A stretch of 40,804 nt of DNA from a bacterium (GTDB taxonomy: Bacteria; Zhuqueibacterota; QNDG01; JABMRT01), in NCBI GenBank assembly GCA_011046415.1, contig DSAP01000166.1, forward strand, positions 1 to 40,804. Reading direction: 5' to 3'. Within the stretch, counting starts at the first letter, position 1, and the number at the start of each line of letters is the position of its first letter. The translations under genes were made by a program, and so were the position numbers. The notes under the pieces were generated by a model. The model saw only the letters and a list, made by a program, of their open reading frames with translations, was not told the origin of the DNA and did not search any database. Positions 18,072 to 27,963 of this stretch are shown piece after piece.

Positions 18072-19586
18072 GTGTCCAACATCACCATGGAAAAAATAGT
18101 CTCCCTGTGCAAACGGAGGGGATTCATCTTTCAGTCGAGCGAAATCTACGGCGGCCTCAAGGCCAGTTATGATTACGGACCACTCGGCGTGGAGCTGAAA
18201 CGGAACATCAAGGACGCCTGGTGGCGCGACATGGTGCATGGTCGCGAGGACATCGTGGGCCTCGACTGTTCGATCATCATGCATCCGGATGTCTGGAAGG
18301 CCTCGGGCCATCTGGCCGGATTCAGCGACCCCCTCGTGGACTGCAGGAACTGCAAGGAACGGTTCCGGGCGGACAAGGCGCCCGGGGCCGAGCCGGGCGC
18401 GACCGTCACCTATGCGGAGGGCGGGAAGTCCGGCGGCAAGAAATTGTCCGGAACCGTGGACCCACGCGGATACGTCTGTCCCGTGTGCGGCTCCCCGGAC
18501 CTCTCACCCGAGCGCCAGTTCAACCTCATGTTCCGGACTTCCCTGGGGCCGGTAGACCCCCTGCAGCAGATCGCGGATGCGGCCGGGGAACTGGCCGCGC
18601 TGGACTCCAAATCCCGCATGGCGCGGCTGGCCGAAATCGTGGGCCAGTCGGCCGTATATCTCCGCCCGGAGACGGCCCAGGGCATGTTCGTCAATTTCCG
18701 GAATGTCCTCGACAGCTCGCGCCTCAAGCCCCCGTTCGGCATCGCCCAGGTCGGCAAGAGCTACCGCAACGAAATCACCACCTCGAATCTGACCTTCCGT
18801 ACCTGCGAATTCGAACAGATGGAGATGGAGTTCTTCTGCAAGCCGGGAACGGACGAAGAATGGTTTGCCTACTGGCGGGATACGCGGCTGGAATGGTATA
18901 TCCGTCTCGGCATTCATCGCGACCGGCTCCGCCTCCGGGATCATGAACCCTCGGAACTGGCCCATTACGCCAAGGCTTGCTCGGATGTGGAGTATTTCTT
19001 CCCCTTCGAAAACGTCGTCGGCACGGGCGAATGGGGCGAACTCGAGGGCATCGCAAACCGCACGGACTACGACCTGAAGAAACATTCCGAATACTCCGGA
19101 AAGGAGCTGGAATATTTCGATCCCGACACCCAGGAGCATTACACACCCTATGTGATCGAACCGGCGGCGGGCGCCGACCGGGCCGCGCTCGCGTTTCTCT
19201 GCGACGCATATGACGAAGAAACCGTGATCACGCCGAAAGGCCAAGAGGAGACGCGGACCGTGCTCCGCTTTCACCCCCGCATCGCGCCGATCAAAGCGGC
19301 CGTGTTCCCCCTGGTTAAACGGGACGGGATGCCCGAAAAAGCCCGTGCGATCATCGGAACTCTCCTGAAGGAGGGGATCAACTGTTTTTACGACCAGTCC
19401 GGCGCGGTCGGCCGCCGCTACCGCCGTATGGACGAGGCCGGAACGCCGTTCTGCATCACGGTCGATTCCCAGACCCTGACGGACGACACGGTCACGATAC
19501 GCGATCGGGACACGATGGCCCAGGAGCGGGTTCCCGCCGGCGGACTCGGAGAAATCCTCAAACAGCGGATCTGGGGTGAAAAATAA
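18072..19586 (+). CDS. glyQS: glycyl-tRNA synthetase, single-chain (homodimeric) type
   Basis: MEKIVSLCKRRGFIFQSSEIYGGLKASYDYGPLGVELKRNIK; YLRPETAQGMFVNFRNV; SYRNEITTSNLTFRTCEFEQMEMEFF; start GTG 18072 or ATG 18087. Confidence 0.96.
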   Translation: MSNITMEKIVSLCKRRGFIFQSSEIYGGLKASYDYGPLGVELKRNIKDAWWRDMVHGREDIVGLDCSIIMHPDVWKASGHLAGFSDPLVDCRNCKERFRADKAPGAEPGATVTYAEGGKSGGKKLSGTVDPRGYVCPVCGSPDLSPERQFNLMFRTSLGPVDPLQQIADAAGELAALDSKSRMARLAEIVGQSAVYLRPETAQGMFVNFRNVLDSSRLKPPFGIAQVGKSYRNEITTSNLTFRTCEFEQMEMEFFCKPGTDEEWFAYWRDTRLEWYIRLGIHRDRLRLRDHEPSELAHYAKACSDVEYFFPFENVVGTGEWGELEGIANRTDYDLKKHSEYSGKELEYFDPDTQEHYTPYVIEPAAGADRAALAFLCDAYDEETVITPKGQEETRTVLRFHPRIAPIKAAVFPLVKRDGMPEKARAIIGTLLKEGINCFYDQSGAVGRRYRRMDEAGTPFCITVDSQTLTDDTVTIRDRDTMAQERVPAGGLGEILKQRIWGEK

Positions 19587-19607
19587 TCCCCGAAAGAGGG
19601 ATATGTC

Positions 19608-19636
19608 TTGACAAACTGTCCCGAAAATTGTAAACT
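19608..19636 (+). promoter_or_regulatory. sigma70-type promoter for ssb
   Basis: TTGACA, 17-nt spacer, TAAACT. Confidence 0.7.
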
Positions 19637-19781
19637 ATAACGTCTTTGCAATGCGCTCTCAGCGGCTTTCGGAACCATGGAAAGGCGCGTGGTCAGAGAA
19701 AAGGGTTCTCGCGCCACCTCCCGGACGGGACGGCACCCCAAAGGCATCGTCTATCAATCTCATGGTCAAAAGGAGGTTCGT

Positions 19782-20201
19782 ATGGCAAGAGGACGCGGAA
19801 CCGTCAACAAAGTTACTTTGATCGGCCGGCTGGGTGCCGATCCGCAATTGAAGTATACACCTTCAGGGCGGGCCACCGTGAACTTCAACCTTGCGACCAA
19901 CGCATCCTGGAAAGACCAGGACGGCAACACACAGGAGAGAACCGACTGGCACCGGATCGTGGCCTGGAGCAAGCTGGCCGAGGTCATGGGGGAATGGCTG
20001 AAAAAGGGCAGCCTGGTCTATCTGGAAGGACGCCTGCAGACCCGGACATACGACGACGACAAGGGCGTGAAACGGTATATCACCGAAGTGGTCGCCTCCG
20101 ACATGGAGATGCTCGGCGGTAAGGGACAGGGCGATGCTTCGGATTCGGCCGCCCCTGCCGACATCCCCGAAGGGGAGCCCGAGGACGATCTGCCGTTTTA
20201 A
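19782..20201 (+). CDS. ssb: single-stranded DNA-binding protein
   Basis: [49 protein letters not shown]...[12 protein letters not shown], acidic tail EPEDDLPF. Confidence 0.97.
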   Translation: MARGRGTVNKVTLIGRLGADPQLKYTPSGRATVNFNLATNASWKDQDGNTQERTDWHRIVAWSKLAEVMGEWLKKGSLVYLEGRLQTRTYDDDKGVKRYITEVVASDMEMLGGKGQGDASDSAAPADIPEGEPEDDLPF

Positions 20202-20210
20202 CATCGAGAC

Positions 20211-20246
20211 AGAAAAGGATCCGGTCCGCATCCCGGATCCTTTTCT
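20211..20246 (+). terminator. intrinsic terminator after ssb
   Basis: 14-bp perfect stem AGAAAAGGATCCGG/CCGGATCCTTTTCT with T-rich 3' arm. Confidence 0.8.
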
Positions 20247-20258
20247 CTTGGTTACCCC

Positions 20259-20657
20259 ATGGACAGCGACAGAGATCTCTTCGAAATAGCGAAACGGGCG
20301 CTCGGGAATGCTTACGCCCCCTACTCCCGGTTCCGTGTCGGCGCGGCCGTCCTGACTCGGGAAGGAAACGTGTATTCAGGCTGCAATGTGGAGAACAGCT
20401 CCTACGGGCTGACCGTGTGCGCCGAACGAAACGCCGTATTCAAGGCGATTTCAGAGGGTGCCCGGGCATTCGATACCCTGGCGCTGGTCTCGGAATCTTC
20501 GCATCCCGTCTCTCCCTGCGGGGCCTGCCTGCAGGTCCTTTCGGAATTCACTCCCGCGCTGCGCATCCTGCTGTGCACGCCGGACGGAATTCGTCGAACA
20601 ACGACACTGTCGGAGCTGCTTCCGGATGCCTTCGGGCCGGACGACCTCCCACGATAA
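20259..20657 (+). CDS. cdd: cytidine deaminase
   Basis: NAYAPYSRFRVGAAVLT; GCNVENSSYGLTVCAERNAVFKA; PCGACLQVLSEF. Confidence 0.95.
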   Translation: MDSDRDLFEIAKRALGNAYAPYSRFRVGAAVLTREGNVYSGCNVENSSYGLTVCAERNAVFKAISEGARAFDTLALVSESSHPVSPCGACLQVLSEFTPALRILLCTPDGIRRTTTLSELLPDAFGPDDLPR

Positions 20658-20683
20658 CCGCAACAGAAACGGTGTGAAACGAA

Positions 20684-22039
20684 ATGACCCCCCCCCTGCC
20701 CTCTTTCGATGCGTTCGTCGAAAAAATGCTGATTCACAACAAACTCATCGGAGAAACCCAGCTGAAACAGGCCCGGACGTTCCTGGATCAGAACTCCGGC
20801 CAGACGCTGCTCGATGTCCTGACCCGGGCCGGCATCGTGAAGGAGCGCCACGCGGAGATCATCCGGCGCCGGTATCAGGAACTGCAGTCCGGGGGAACCA
20901 ACCAAACCGCATCCGTCGCACCGGAGCCGCCCCCTTCCGGCGCCCCGTCCGCGAAGCCGGACGGCCAGGCGGCCCGGACGCTGCCCGATTATCTGGCCGC
21001 GAGCCGCAAACTGGGCGCATCCGATCTCCACATCATCCCCAATCTGCCGCCCGTCATCCGGCTGCACGGCCGGCTGAAACGTCTCCAGGACCGAAAGCTT
21101 TCCGCGGAAGAGACGGAGGCGCTGCTGTTCGGCGTGCTGTCTCCGGAGGCGCGGGACCGGCTCCATCACAATCAGGCGCTGGACACCTGCCTCGAGATTC
21201 CGGGCCAGGGGCGCTACAGGAGCTGCTTCATCCGGCAGACCACCGGCTGGGACGGCGCGTTCCGGATCATCCGCACCGAAGTGCCGACCCTGAAATCGCT
21301 GGGCCTGCCGGAAAGCGTCCAGCGGCTCACCGAATACAACCAGGGACTGGTCCTCGTGACCGGACCGGCGGGGGCGGGCAAATCCACGACGCTGGCCGCC
21401 ATGGTCGAGCTGGTCAATCAGACCCGGAACGAGCACATCATCACGCTCGAAGATCCGATCGAATATGTCTTCACGCCCGTCAAATCGCATATCAGCCAGC
21501 GCGCCGTCGCGTCTCACACGCTGAGTTTCGCCGCGGCCCTGCGCGCGGCCCTGCGTGAGGATCCGGACGTCATCCTGATCGGCGAACTCCGTGACCGGGA
21601 CACCGCATCTCTGGCCATCACGGCCGCCGAAACCGGCCATCTGGTATTCGCCACGCTGCATACGAACAGCGCTTCCCAGACCATCATGCGGCTCATGGAT
21701 TTTTTCCCGCCCGACCAGCAGGGACAGATCCGGGCCATGGTCAGCGAATCGATCCGCGGCATCGTCTGCCAGCGTCTGATCCCGGCGAAATCCGGGGACG
21801 GCCGGGTATTGGCGCTCGAGATCATGTTCAACAATTCGGCCATCGCGAACCTCATCCGGGAAGACAAGTTGTTCCAGATTCCCAACATGATCCGCATCAA
21901 CCGCAGGGACGGCATGCAATTGCTCGAGGAATCCATCCAGGAACTGCTACGGGCCGGCCGGATCGATCCGACGGAGGCCCATCATGCGATCGTGGAACAG
22001 ATGCTGTTCCAGGATCAGGGCGAAAACAAGGGGCGCTGA
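20684..22039 (+). CDS. PilT-type type IV pilus ATPase with additional N-terminal domain
   Basis: Walker A GPAGAGKSTT; DPIEYVFT...SHISQRAVASHTLSFAAALRAALREDPDVILIGELRD; ~80-aa N-terminal extension plus linker. Confidence 0.9.
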   Translation: MTPPLPSFDAFVEKMLIHNKLIGETQLKQARTFLDQNSGQTLLDVLTRAGIVKERHAEIIRRRYQELQSGGTNQTASVAPEPPPSGAPSAKPDGQAARTLPDYLAASRKLGASDLHIIPNLPPVIRLHGRLKRLQDRKLSAEETEALLFGVLSPEARDRLHHNQALDTCLEIPGQGRYRSCFIRQTTGWDGAFRIIRTEVPTLKSLGLPESVQRLTEYNQGLVLVTGPAGAGKSTTLAAMVELVNQTRNEHIITLEDPIEYVFTPVKSHISQRAVASHTLSFAAALRAALREDPDVILIGELRDRDTASLAITAAETGHLVFATLHTNSASQTIMRLMDFFPPDQQGQIRAMVSESIRGIVCQRLIPAKSGDGRVLALEIMFNNSAIANLIREDKLFQIPNMIRINRRDGMQLLEESIQELLRAGRIDPTEAHHAIVEQMLFQDQGENKGR

Positions 22040-22048
22040 GGAAAACAT

Positions 22049-23119
22049 ATGGCGAAAATCGACAGCCTGTTCGACGTCCTGCTTGCACAAGAGGGCTCCG
22101 ATCTGCATCTGCTCGAGGGAGAGCGGCCCAAGATCCGCGTCCACGGGTGGCTGAAGCCCATCGAAAAGGAACCGGCGCTGACACGCGAAACCCTCCAGGG
22201 TTATCTGGAGGAAATCTGCGAGCCGGACCGTTGGGCACGTTTCCTCGAAACCATGGACCTCGATTTCGCCTACGAGAAGGATGCCCGGTTCCGGTTCCGT
22301 TCCAATTACTATTTTCATCTGAAGGGCATGGGAGCGGTTTTCCGGACCATCCCGACCGAGATCCAGACGATGGAGACGCTGAATCTTCCCCCCGTCCTGA
22401 AAACATTCGCACAGTTGCGCTCCGGCCTGGTGCTCGTGACCGGACCCACCGGTTCGGGAAAATCCACGACTCTGGCCGGACTGATCGATTATATCAATCA
22501 GACCGATTCCCGCTATATCCTGACGATCGAAGAGCCCATCGAATTCGTCCATCAGAACAGGAAGAGTCATTTCTGCCAGCGGGAGGTCGGCGTGGATACG
22601 CCCTCCTTCGCGGCCGCCCTGCGCGACGCCTCACGCCAGGATACGGACGTCATCCTCGTGGGCGAGATGCGCGATTACGAGACCATCGCGCTCGCCATTT
22701 CCGCGGCGGCCATGGGCACGCTGGTCTTCGGGACGCTGCACACCAATTCGGCGAGCAAGGCCATCGACCGGATCATCGATGTGTTCCCGGCCGAGGAACA
22801 GAACAAGGCCCGCACCATGCTGTCCGATTCATTGCGCGGCGTCTGTGCGCAGCTTCTGTTGAAACGCAAGGGCGGCGCGGGACGGATCGCGGCGAATGAA
22901 ATCCTCCTGGCGACCCAGGGGTTGTCCAAGAGCATCCGCGAGGGCAATCTCTCCAACATCCGCAACATCATCCAGGCCGGCAAGTCCAACGGCATGCAGC
23001 TCATGGACGACGTGATCGAGAAATATCTCGCCGAACGGATCATCGACGGCGAGGAGGCCTATTTCAAGGCCCAGGACAAGAAGCGTTTCATCCAGTACGC
23101 GCCGAAGGGACTGGCGTAG
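22049..23119 (+). CDS. pilT: PilT/PilU-type twitching ATPase
   Basis: GPTGSGKSTTLAGLIDYIN; EEPIEFVHQNRKSHFCQREVGVDTPSFAAALRDASRQDTDVILVGEMRDYET. Confidence 0.93.
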   Translation: MAKIDSLFDVLLAQEGSDLHLLEGERPKIRVHGWLKPIEKEPALTRETLQGYLEEICEPDRWARFLETMDLDFAYEKDARFRFRSNYYFHLKGMGAVFRTIPTEIQTMETLNLPPVLKTFAQLRSGLVLVTGPTGSGKSTTLAGLIDYINQTDSRYILTIEEPIEFVHQNRKSHFCQREVGVDTPSFAAALRDASRQDTDVILVGEMRDYETIALAISAAAMGTLVFGTLHTNSASKAIDRIIDVFPAEEQNKARTMLSDSLRGVCAQLLLKRKGGAGRIAANEILLATQGLSKSIREGNLSNIRNIIQAGKSNGMQLMDDVIEKYLAERIIDGEEAYFKAQDKKRFIQYAPKGLA

Positions 23120-23150
23120 GCCGCGGTTTCCTCATCATAAGGACAAGACA

Positions 23151-23996
23151 TTGAGACCGGACATCTGGCAAAAGGTTCAGGATACGGCGGAATGGCTTCA
23201 AAGCCGGATCCGGAACCGCGAACCGCGCATCGGCCTGGTGCTCGGCTCGGGCCTCGGCGCCCTGGCCGACCGGCTTTCGGACCCCGTGGTCATCCCGACC
23301 TCCGAAATCCCGCTCTGGCCGGTCTCGACCGTCTCCGGCCACCGCGGCCGGATCGTGTCGGGCGGCCTGGACGGTGTGCCGGTGCTCGTCCAGCAGGGAC
23401 GCGTCCATTATTATGAAGGGTACGGGATGGACGAGGTGGTCTTCGCCGTGCGCGTCTTCGCGGGACTCGGCATCCGGAGCCTGATCATCACGAATGCATC
23501 CGGCGCCCTGAATCCCGATTTCTCCCCCGGCGACCTGATGCTCATCACCGATCATCTCAACGCGATGGGCGTCAATCCCCTCGTCGGGCCGAACGACGAC
23601 CGCTTCGGCCCCCGGTTCCCGGACATGTCCGCGCCGTACGACCCGGAGTATCTGCGAATTGCCGGGGCGGCGGCCGAAGCGGAGAAAATCCGGGTGCGGA
23701 ACGGCGTGCTCGTGGCGGTGACGGGCCCCAGCTACGAAACCGCCGCGGAAGTCCGCATGCTACGCCTGTTGGGCGGCGACGCCGTCTGCATGTCCACCGT
23801 GCCCGAAGTCATCGCCGCGGTTCATCTGGGCCTCCGCGTCCTCGGCGTCTCGTGTATCACCAATCTGTCCACAGGCCTTTCCGACACCAGGCTCCATCAC
23901 GCGGAGGTCGAAGAGGGCGCGCGCCGGGTGGCGGAGGATTTCCACCGCCTGATACGGCGCGTCGTGAAGGCCATTCATCCCGGCCGGCCGGGATGA
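23151..23996 (+). CDS. purine-nucleoside phosphorylase (PNP-I family)
   Basis: TTG start; RIGLVLGSGLGALADRL; NASGALNPDFSPGDLMLITDHLN; VAVTGPSYETAAEVRMLRLLGGDAVCMSTVPEVIAAVHLGL. Confidence 0.95.
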   Translation: MRPDIWQKVQDTAEWLQSRIRNREPRIGLVLGSGLGALADRLSDPVVIPTSEIPLWPVSTVSGHRGRIVSGGLDGVPVLVQQGRVHYYEGYGMDEVVFAVRVFAGLGIRSLIITNASGALNPDFSPGDLMLITDHLNAMGVNPLVGPNDDRFGPRFPDMSAPYDPEYLRIAGAAAEAEKIRVRNGVLVAVTGPSYETAAEVRMLRLLGGDAVCMSTVPEVIAAVHLGLRVLGVSCITNLSTGLSDTRLHHAEVEEGARRVAEDFHRLIRRVVKAIHPGRPG

Positions 23997-24592
23997 AGCC
24001 CTGGGACTGGAAGGCCGGCTGGTATCCGTCTGTCCGGCGCCTCCCGCTGATCGGCGCCATTCTGAATTCGGAGATCCGGTCCCTGAAGACGCTTCTGGCG
24101 GAATCCGGCGTGCAGGCGAATCGGATCCTGGACGTCGGCGCCGGCGCGGGGGATTCGTGGGCGTTCTTTTCCGGAAGCGCCTCCGGCGTCGGCGTGGATT
24201 TGTCCTTCGGGATGCTGAAAAGGGCGCGGTCGCGTTTCCCCAAACTGGACCTGGTCTCCGCCCGGGGGGACGCCCTGCCGTTCCGGGATGGATGTTTTCC
24301 CTTTCTCTCCCTCGTCGGCGTGGCGGAGTATGTCCGGGACAAGAAAAAGCTGCTCGGGGAATGCGGCCGCGTGCTCGCGCCGGCCGGCCATCTGCTCGTC
24401 ACGGTCCCCGCGGCCGGACCGTTCACGGTGATGCGGAATCTGCTGGGCAGCCGGATTCATCCGGTCGAAAAAAGGGAATGGGAGGCGCGGCTCGCGAAGG
24501 ACGGGTGGCACATGCGGGGTTTCCGCGAAACATGGCTCCAACGGCAATATTTGCTCCGGAAAAACAACCCGCAGGAGAGTTTTCCGCCATGA
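23993..24592 (+). CDS. class I SAM-dependent methyltransferase
   Basis: ATG overlaps the PNP stop; ILDVGAGAGDSWAFF..GVDLSFGMLKRARSRFPKLDLVSARGDALPFRDGCF. Confidence 0.85.
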   Translation: MKPWDWKAGWYPSVRRLPLIGAILNSEIRSLKTLLAESGVQANRILDVGAGAGDSWAFFSGSASGVGVDLSFGMLKRARSRFPKLDLVSARGDALPFRDGCFPFLSLVGVAEYVRDKKKLLGECGRVLAPAGHLLVTVPAAGPFTVMRNLLGSRIHPVEKREWEARLAKDGWHMRGFRETWLQRQYLLRKNNPQESFPP

Positions 24593-26220
24593 AAAGAAGA
24601 ATCCTTCCTTGTATGATCCTGCTCACGGCAATGCAGATCCTTGTGGCGCAGCCCCTTTCCGACCGCCAGATCCATTACCGCCCCGGAGACTGGATCAGCT
24701 TTCCGGTGACGCGTTTCATCACCGCCATCGCCCTCGATCACGAGACCGTGTATTTCGGGTCCGGTGAAGGCATCCTGAGATACCGGTATTACGAGAGCCG
24801 CTGGGATGCGCCCCTGACGGTCAGCGACGGGATCGAAGGGCATGCTGTCGGCGCGCTGGCCTGGGATCCCGCCTCCGGATACCTCTGGGCCGCCACGGAC
24901 CGCGCGCTCAATTACCGCGTCCCCGCCTCGGACCGCTGGCATCAAATCCTGAACGCCGTGCCGCTGTGCGGAGAGATCCGTGACCTGGGCGTCGGCGTCC
25001 GGCACCTGTGGATACGGGGAACGCAGGGCCTCTTCCGGATGGAACGCGGGGACGTCCTGATCCGGGAGGCGACCCCGGATGAGGCCGAGGATGACCGGGC
25101 GGACTGGGGCGACCGGCCGTACCGGGACACGCCGGAAAACCCCCTTCTCCTCTTTCCGGAAGGCGGCATGCTGTTCTTTCCGGAAGGATACCTGCAGGAC
25201 ACCCGCCTCCGGAAATATCCGTTGTCGCGGATTCTGCCGGATGATTTCAGCAATCTCTGGATCGGCACACGGGGACTCGGCGCGGCCCGCGCGGAATTAC
25301 TCACCAGGACCCTGACCCTGATACCCCACGGACCGTTCATGCCCGACGTGCGTGCCATGGCCTGGGACGGCGGCGGGATGTGGATCGGCGGCGTCGCATC
25401 CCGGGAACGCGAAGGCGGCATCACCTGGTGGGACATGGAATCCGGCGACTGGGTTTACTTCGAGGCCCCGTTCAACGCCGATCTCCGCAGCCATGATGTC
25501 GCCGCCATCGCCGCGGGAGACGGGGCCGTCTGGTTCGGGACGCGGCAGGGGCTCTCCCGGTATGACAAACAAAAAAACGCCTGGCGGACCTGGACCGTCG
25601 GGGACGGACTCTGGTCGGACGCGGTGACTACCCTGGCGCTGTCGGAAAAAACGCTCTGGGTCGGCACGTCGCTGGGGATCAACGAGATCGCGCTTCCCGG
25701 GCTGACGATGCGCCGGGTGCGCGAGAAACCCCTCGTCCACCGGCGCATCCATTTCATGGAGCCGGACGGGGACGATGTCTGGGCCGGGACGGACGAGGGC
25801 ATTTACCGGTACATGTCCCGGGAGAAACGGTGGGAGTACGTGCCCGGTTACGAGGGCATGCTCGTCCGAAACGTGACGGCGCTTTCCGTGACCGATTCCG
25901 ACATCTGGTTCGGCACGGACGACGGGGTCGCGGTCCTCGACCGGAAGACCGGCCGTTGGGAGGGCTACCCCATGGATCTGTTTTTCGACGGGGATGTCTT
26001 CAACGTCCTTCTCGCGGATGCGGAAAATGTCTGGGCGGGAACGAACCGGGGTGTCCTGAAATTCAAACGCGCGGAGAACCGCTGGAGGCGCTTTACGGTC
26101 GCGGACGGACTCTTGGACGACGCGGTCCGGTGGATTCTGTTGGAACAGAATCATGTCTGGTTCGGCACGGCGCGCGGCCTCACACGGTTTTACTGGAATG
26201 CGCCGTACCGGACGGATTGA
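24589..26220 (+). CDS. exported beta-propeller protein (two-component-regulator-propeller-like repeats)
   Basis: Signal-like MKRRILPCMILLTAMQILVAQ; repeated blades VYFGSGEGILRYRY, LWIGTRGLGAAR, VWFGTRQGLSRYDKQKNAW, LWVGTSLGINEI, VWAGTDEGIYRYMSREKRW, IWFGTDDGVAVLDRKTGRW, VWFGTARGLTRF. Confidence 0.88.
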   Translation: MKRRILPCMILLTAMQILVAQPLSDRQIHYRPGDWISFPVTRFITAIALDHETVYFGSGEGILRYRYYESRWDAPLTVSDGIEGHAVGALAWDPASGYLWAATDRALNYRVPASDRWHQILNAVPLCGEIRDLGVGVRHLWIRGTQGLFRMERGDVLIREATPDEAEDDRADWGDRPYRDTPENPLLLFPEGGMLFFPEGYLQDTRLRKYPLSRILPDDFSNLWIGTRGLGAARAELLTRTLTLIPHGPFMPDVRAMAWDGGGMWIGGVASREREGGITWWDMESGDWVYFEAPFNADLRSHDVAAIAAGDGAVWFGTRQGLSRYDKQKNAWRTWTVGDGLWSDAVTTLALSEKTLWVGTSLGINEIALPGLTMRRVREKPLVHRRIHFMEPDGDDVWAGTDEGIYRYMSREKRWEYVPGYEGMLVRNVTALSVTDSDIWFGTDDGVAVLDRKTGRWEGYPMDLFFDGDVFNVLLADAENVWAGTNRGVLKFKRAENRWRRFTVADGLLDDAVRWILLEQNHVWFGTARGLTRFYWNAPYRTD

Positions 26221-26239
26221 ATCGGTTCCTGCGCGCCGA

Positions 26240-26389
26240 TCAGCCGTTCACACGGCGGTTCTTGCCCTTTCCGGGACGAATCGGCTGAAACGCGGCCAGC
26301 CGGATATGCAGGGCCTCGCCCACGCGGGCGATCGACAAAGACACAAGGAACATGACGATAAAAAAGAAAGACAGCAACACCGCCAGCAT
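26240..26389 (-). CDS. small membrane protein (49 aa), not in the supplied ORF track
   Basis: GAGGAG RBS then ATG: MLAVLLSFFFIVMFLVSLSIARVGEALHIRLAAFQPIRPGKGKNRRVNG*. Confidence 0.45.
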   Translation of the reverse strand: MLAVLLSFFFIVMFLVSLSIARVGEALHIRLAAFQPIRPGKGKNRRVNG

Positions 26390-26573
26390 GATTTTGCTCC
26401 TCTTTACGGCTCCGGCACGAAAAGCTTCAATTTTTATGCCAGATCAAACGCGCCGCGGTCCGCAACCCGGCGGCAATCATAAATTGCGCCTCACCGGAAA
26501 GACGCATGAAGCGGAAACGGTCCGGGACGGCGGCGGATCCCCGGACCGGAACATCCCCATCCGGAAGAAACGA

Positions 26574-27917
26574 TCAGGCCGATCCCGGCAGATCCTTCCG
26601 GCTGGCGACCGCCCCGTAATAGGCGATCACGGCGAAACAGACCAGGGGCATCCAGTAAGAGGCCCGGATGCTTCCCGTCAAATCCGACACCGCGCCCTGG
26701 AGCTGGGTGAGCACGGCCCCGCCCAAAATAGCCATGATGAGGCCGGACCCGCCGAGCTTGGTGTCTTCGCCCAGCCCCCGGCACGCCAGCCCGAAAATGG
26801 TGGGAAACATCAGGGACATGCATCCCGAAACGGCGACCAGGGCGTACACGCCGGCACGCCCCCCCGCGTGGATGACAACCAGCGTGAGCACGATCGCCGC
26901 GGCCGAAAGCAGGGCCAGCAGATTGCCCGGCGTGATATGGCGCATCAGCCAGGTGCAGACGAACCGCGAGAGGGTAAAGAGGATCAGCGCCGCCATGTAA
27001 TAGGTCGCGGCCAGGTCTTCCGGGGTTTTTCCGGCCGGAAGGTCCATCCGCTCCAGCCCCAGCTCCTGCATGACATACCGGATGGTAAACGACCAGACGC
27101 CGATCTGGGCGCCGACATAGAAGAACTGGGCGGCCACGCCCCACAGGTAATGCCGGTTCCGGATCAGCCGCCCGAATGTCGGCCCGATATCGAGCGGACC
27201 GCCCGCATCGGCCGTTTTGGGCATGTTTTTGTTGACGGCGATGAGAACCCAGGTCAGGGTCAGGATCAGTCCGACCGTCACATAGGTCATGGTCACGGCG
27301 TTCAGCTCGCCGGCCTGCACGGATTGAAGCGCCTCCGGCGTCATGGCGGCGCGCTCCTCCGCGCCTGACCGGTCGAGATGCGACAGGATGAACAGCTTGC
27401 TCACCATCACGCCCGCGATCGATCCGATGGGATTGAAGGACTGGGCCAAATTGAGCCGGCGCGTGGCCGTTTCCTCCGGACCCATGGCGAGGATGTAGGG
27501 ATTGGCGGCCGTTTCGAGGATCGAGAGTCCGCCGAACAGGATCCAGATCGCGGCCAGGTAATATCCGTATCCGGCCGTCAGCATCGCCGGATAGAAGAGC
27601 ATGCATCCGGCCGCGTAGAGGCCCAGCCCCAGGAGTACGCCGGATTTGTAGGAAAATTTCTTGATGTAGAGGGCGGCGGGAATCGCCAGCAGGCCGTATC
27701 CCGCGCCGTAGCACACGACCTGAATCAGGGCGGTTCGGGAATCGGACATGCTCATGATTCGCTTGAACGCCGCGAGCAGGGTGTCGGTCATGTTGTTGGC
27801 CAGCCCCCACCAGGCGAACAGGCTGGTGAGCAGGATGAAAGGCCACAGGATGCGACGCGGGACGAGTGGAATTCCGTCAGGCGTTCGGGTTGCGGCGGGA
27901 GGCGGTGAGGTTTTCAT
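26574..27917 (-). CDS. fucP: sugar MFS transporter, FucP-like
   Basis: LLTSLFAWWGLANNMTDTLLAAFKRIM; ALIQVVCYGAGYGLLAIPAALYIKKFSYKSGVLLGLGLYAAG; ETAANPYILAMGPEETATRRLNLAQSFNPIGSIAG. Confidence 0.9.
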   Translation of the reverse strand: MKTSPPPAATRTPDGIPLVPRRILWPFILLTSLFAWWGLANNMTDTLLAAFKRIMSMSDSRTALIQVVCYGAGYGLLAIPAALYIKKFSYKSGVLLGLGLYAAGCMLFYPAMLTAGYGYYLAAIWILFGGLSILETAANPYILAMGPEETATRRLNLAQSFNPIGSIAGVMVSKLFILSHLDRSGAEERAAMTPEALQSVQAGELNAVTMTYVTVGLILTLTWVLIAVNKNMPKTADAGGPLDIGPTFGRLIRNRHYLWGVAAQFFYVGAQIGVWSFTIRYVMQELGLERMDLPAGKTPEDLAATYYMAALILFTLSRFVCTWLMRHITPGNLLALLSAAAIVLTLVVIHAGGRAGVYALVAVSGCMSLMFPTIFGLACRGLGEDTKLGGSGLIMAILGGAVLTQLQGAVSDLTGSIRASYWMPLVCFAVIAYYGAVASRKDLPGSA

Positions 27918-27957
27918 CGAAGAGTCCCTTTCTGCTCATGAATGATTTGGATGAGAT

Positions 27958-27963
27958 ATTATA
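27958..27963 (-). promoter_or_regulatory. consensus -10 element upstream of fucP-like gene (weak -35)
   Basis: TATAAT on minus strand; -35 candidate GTGCTT at 17-nt spacing. Confidence 0.4.
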
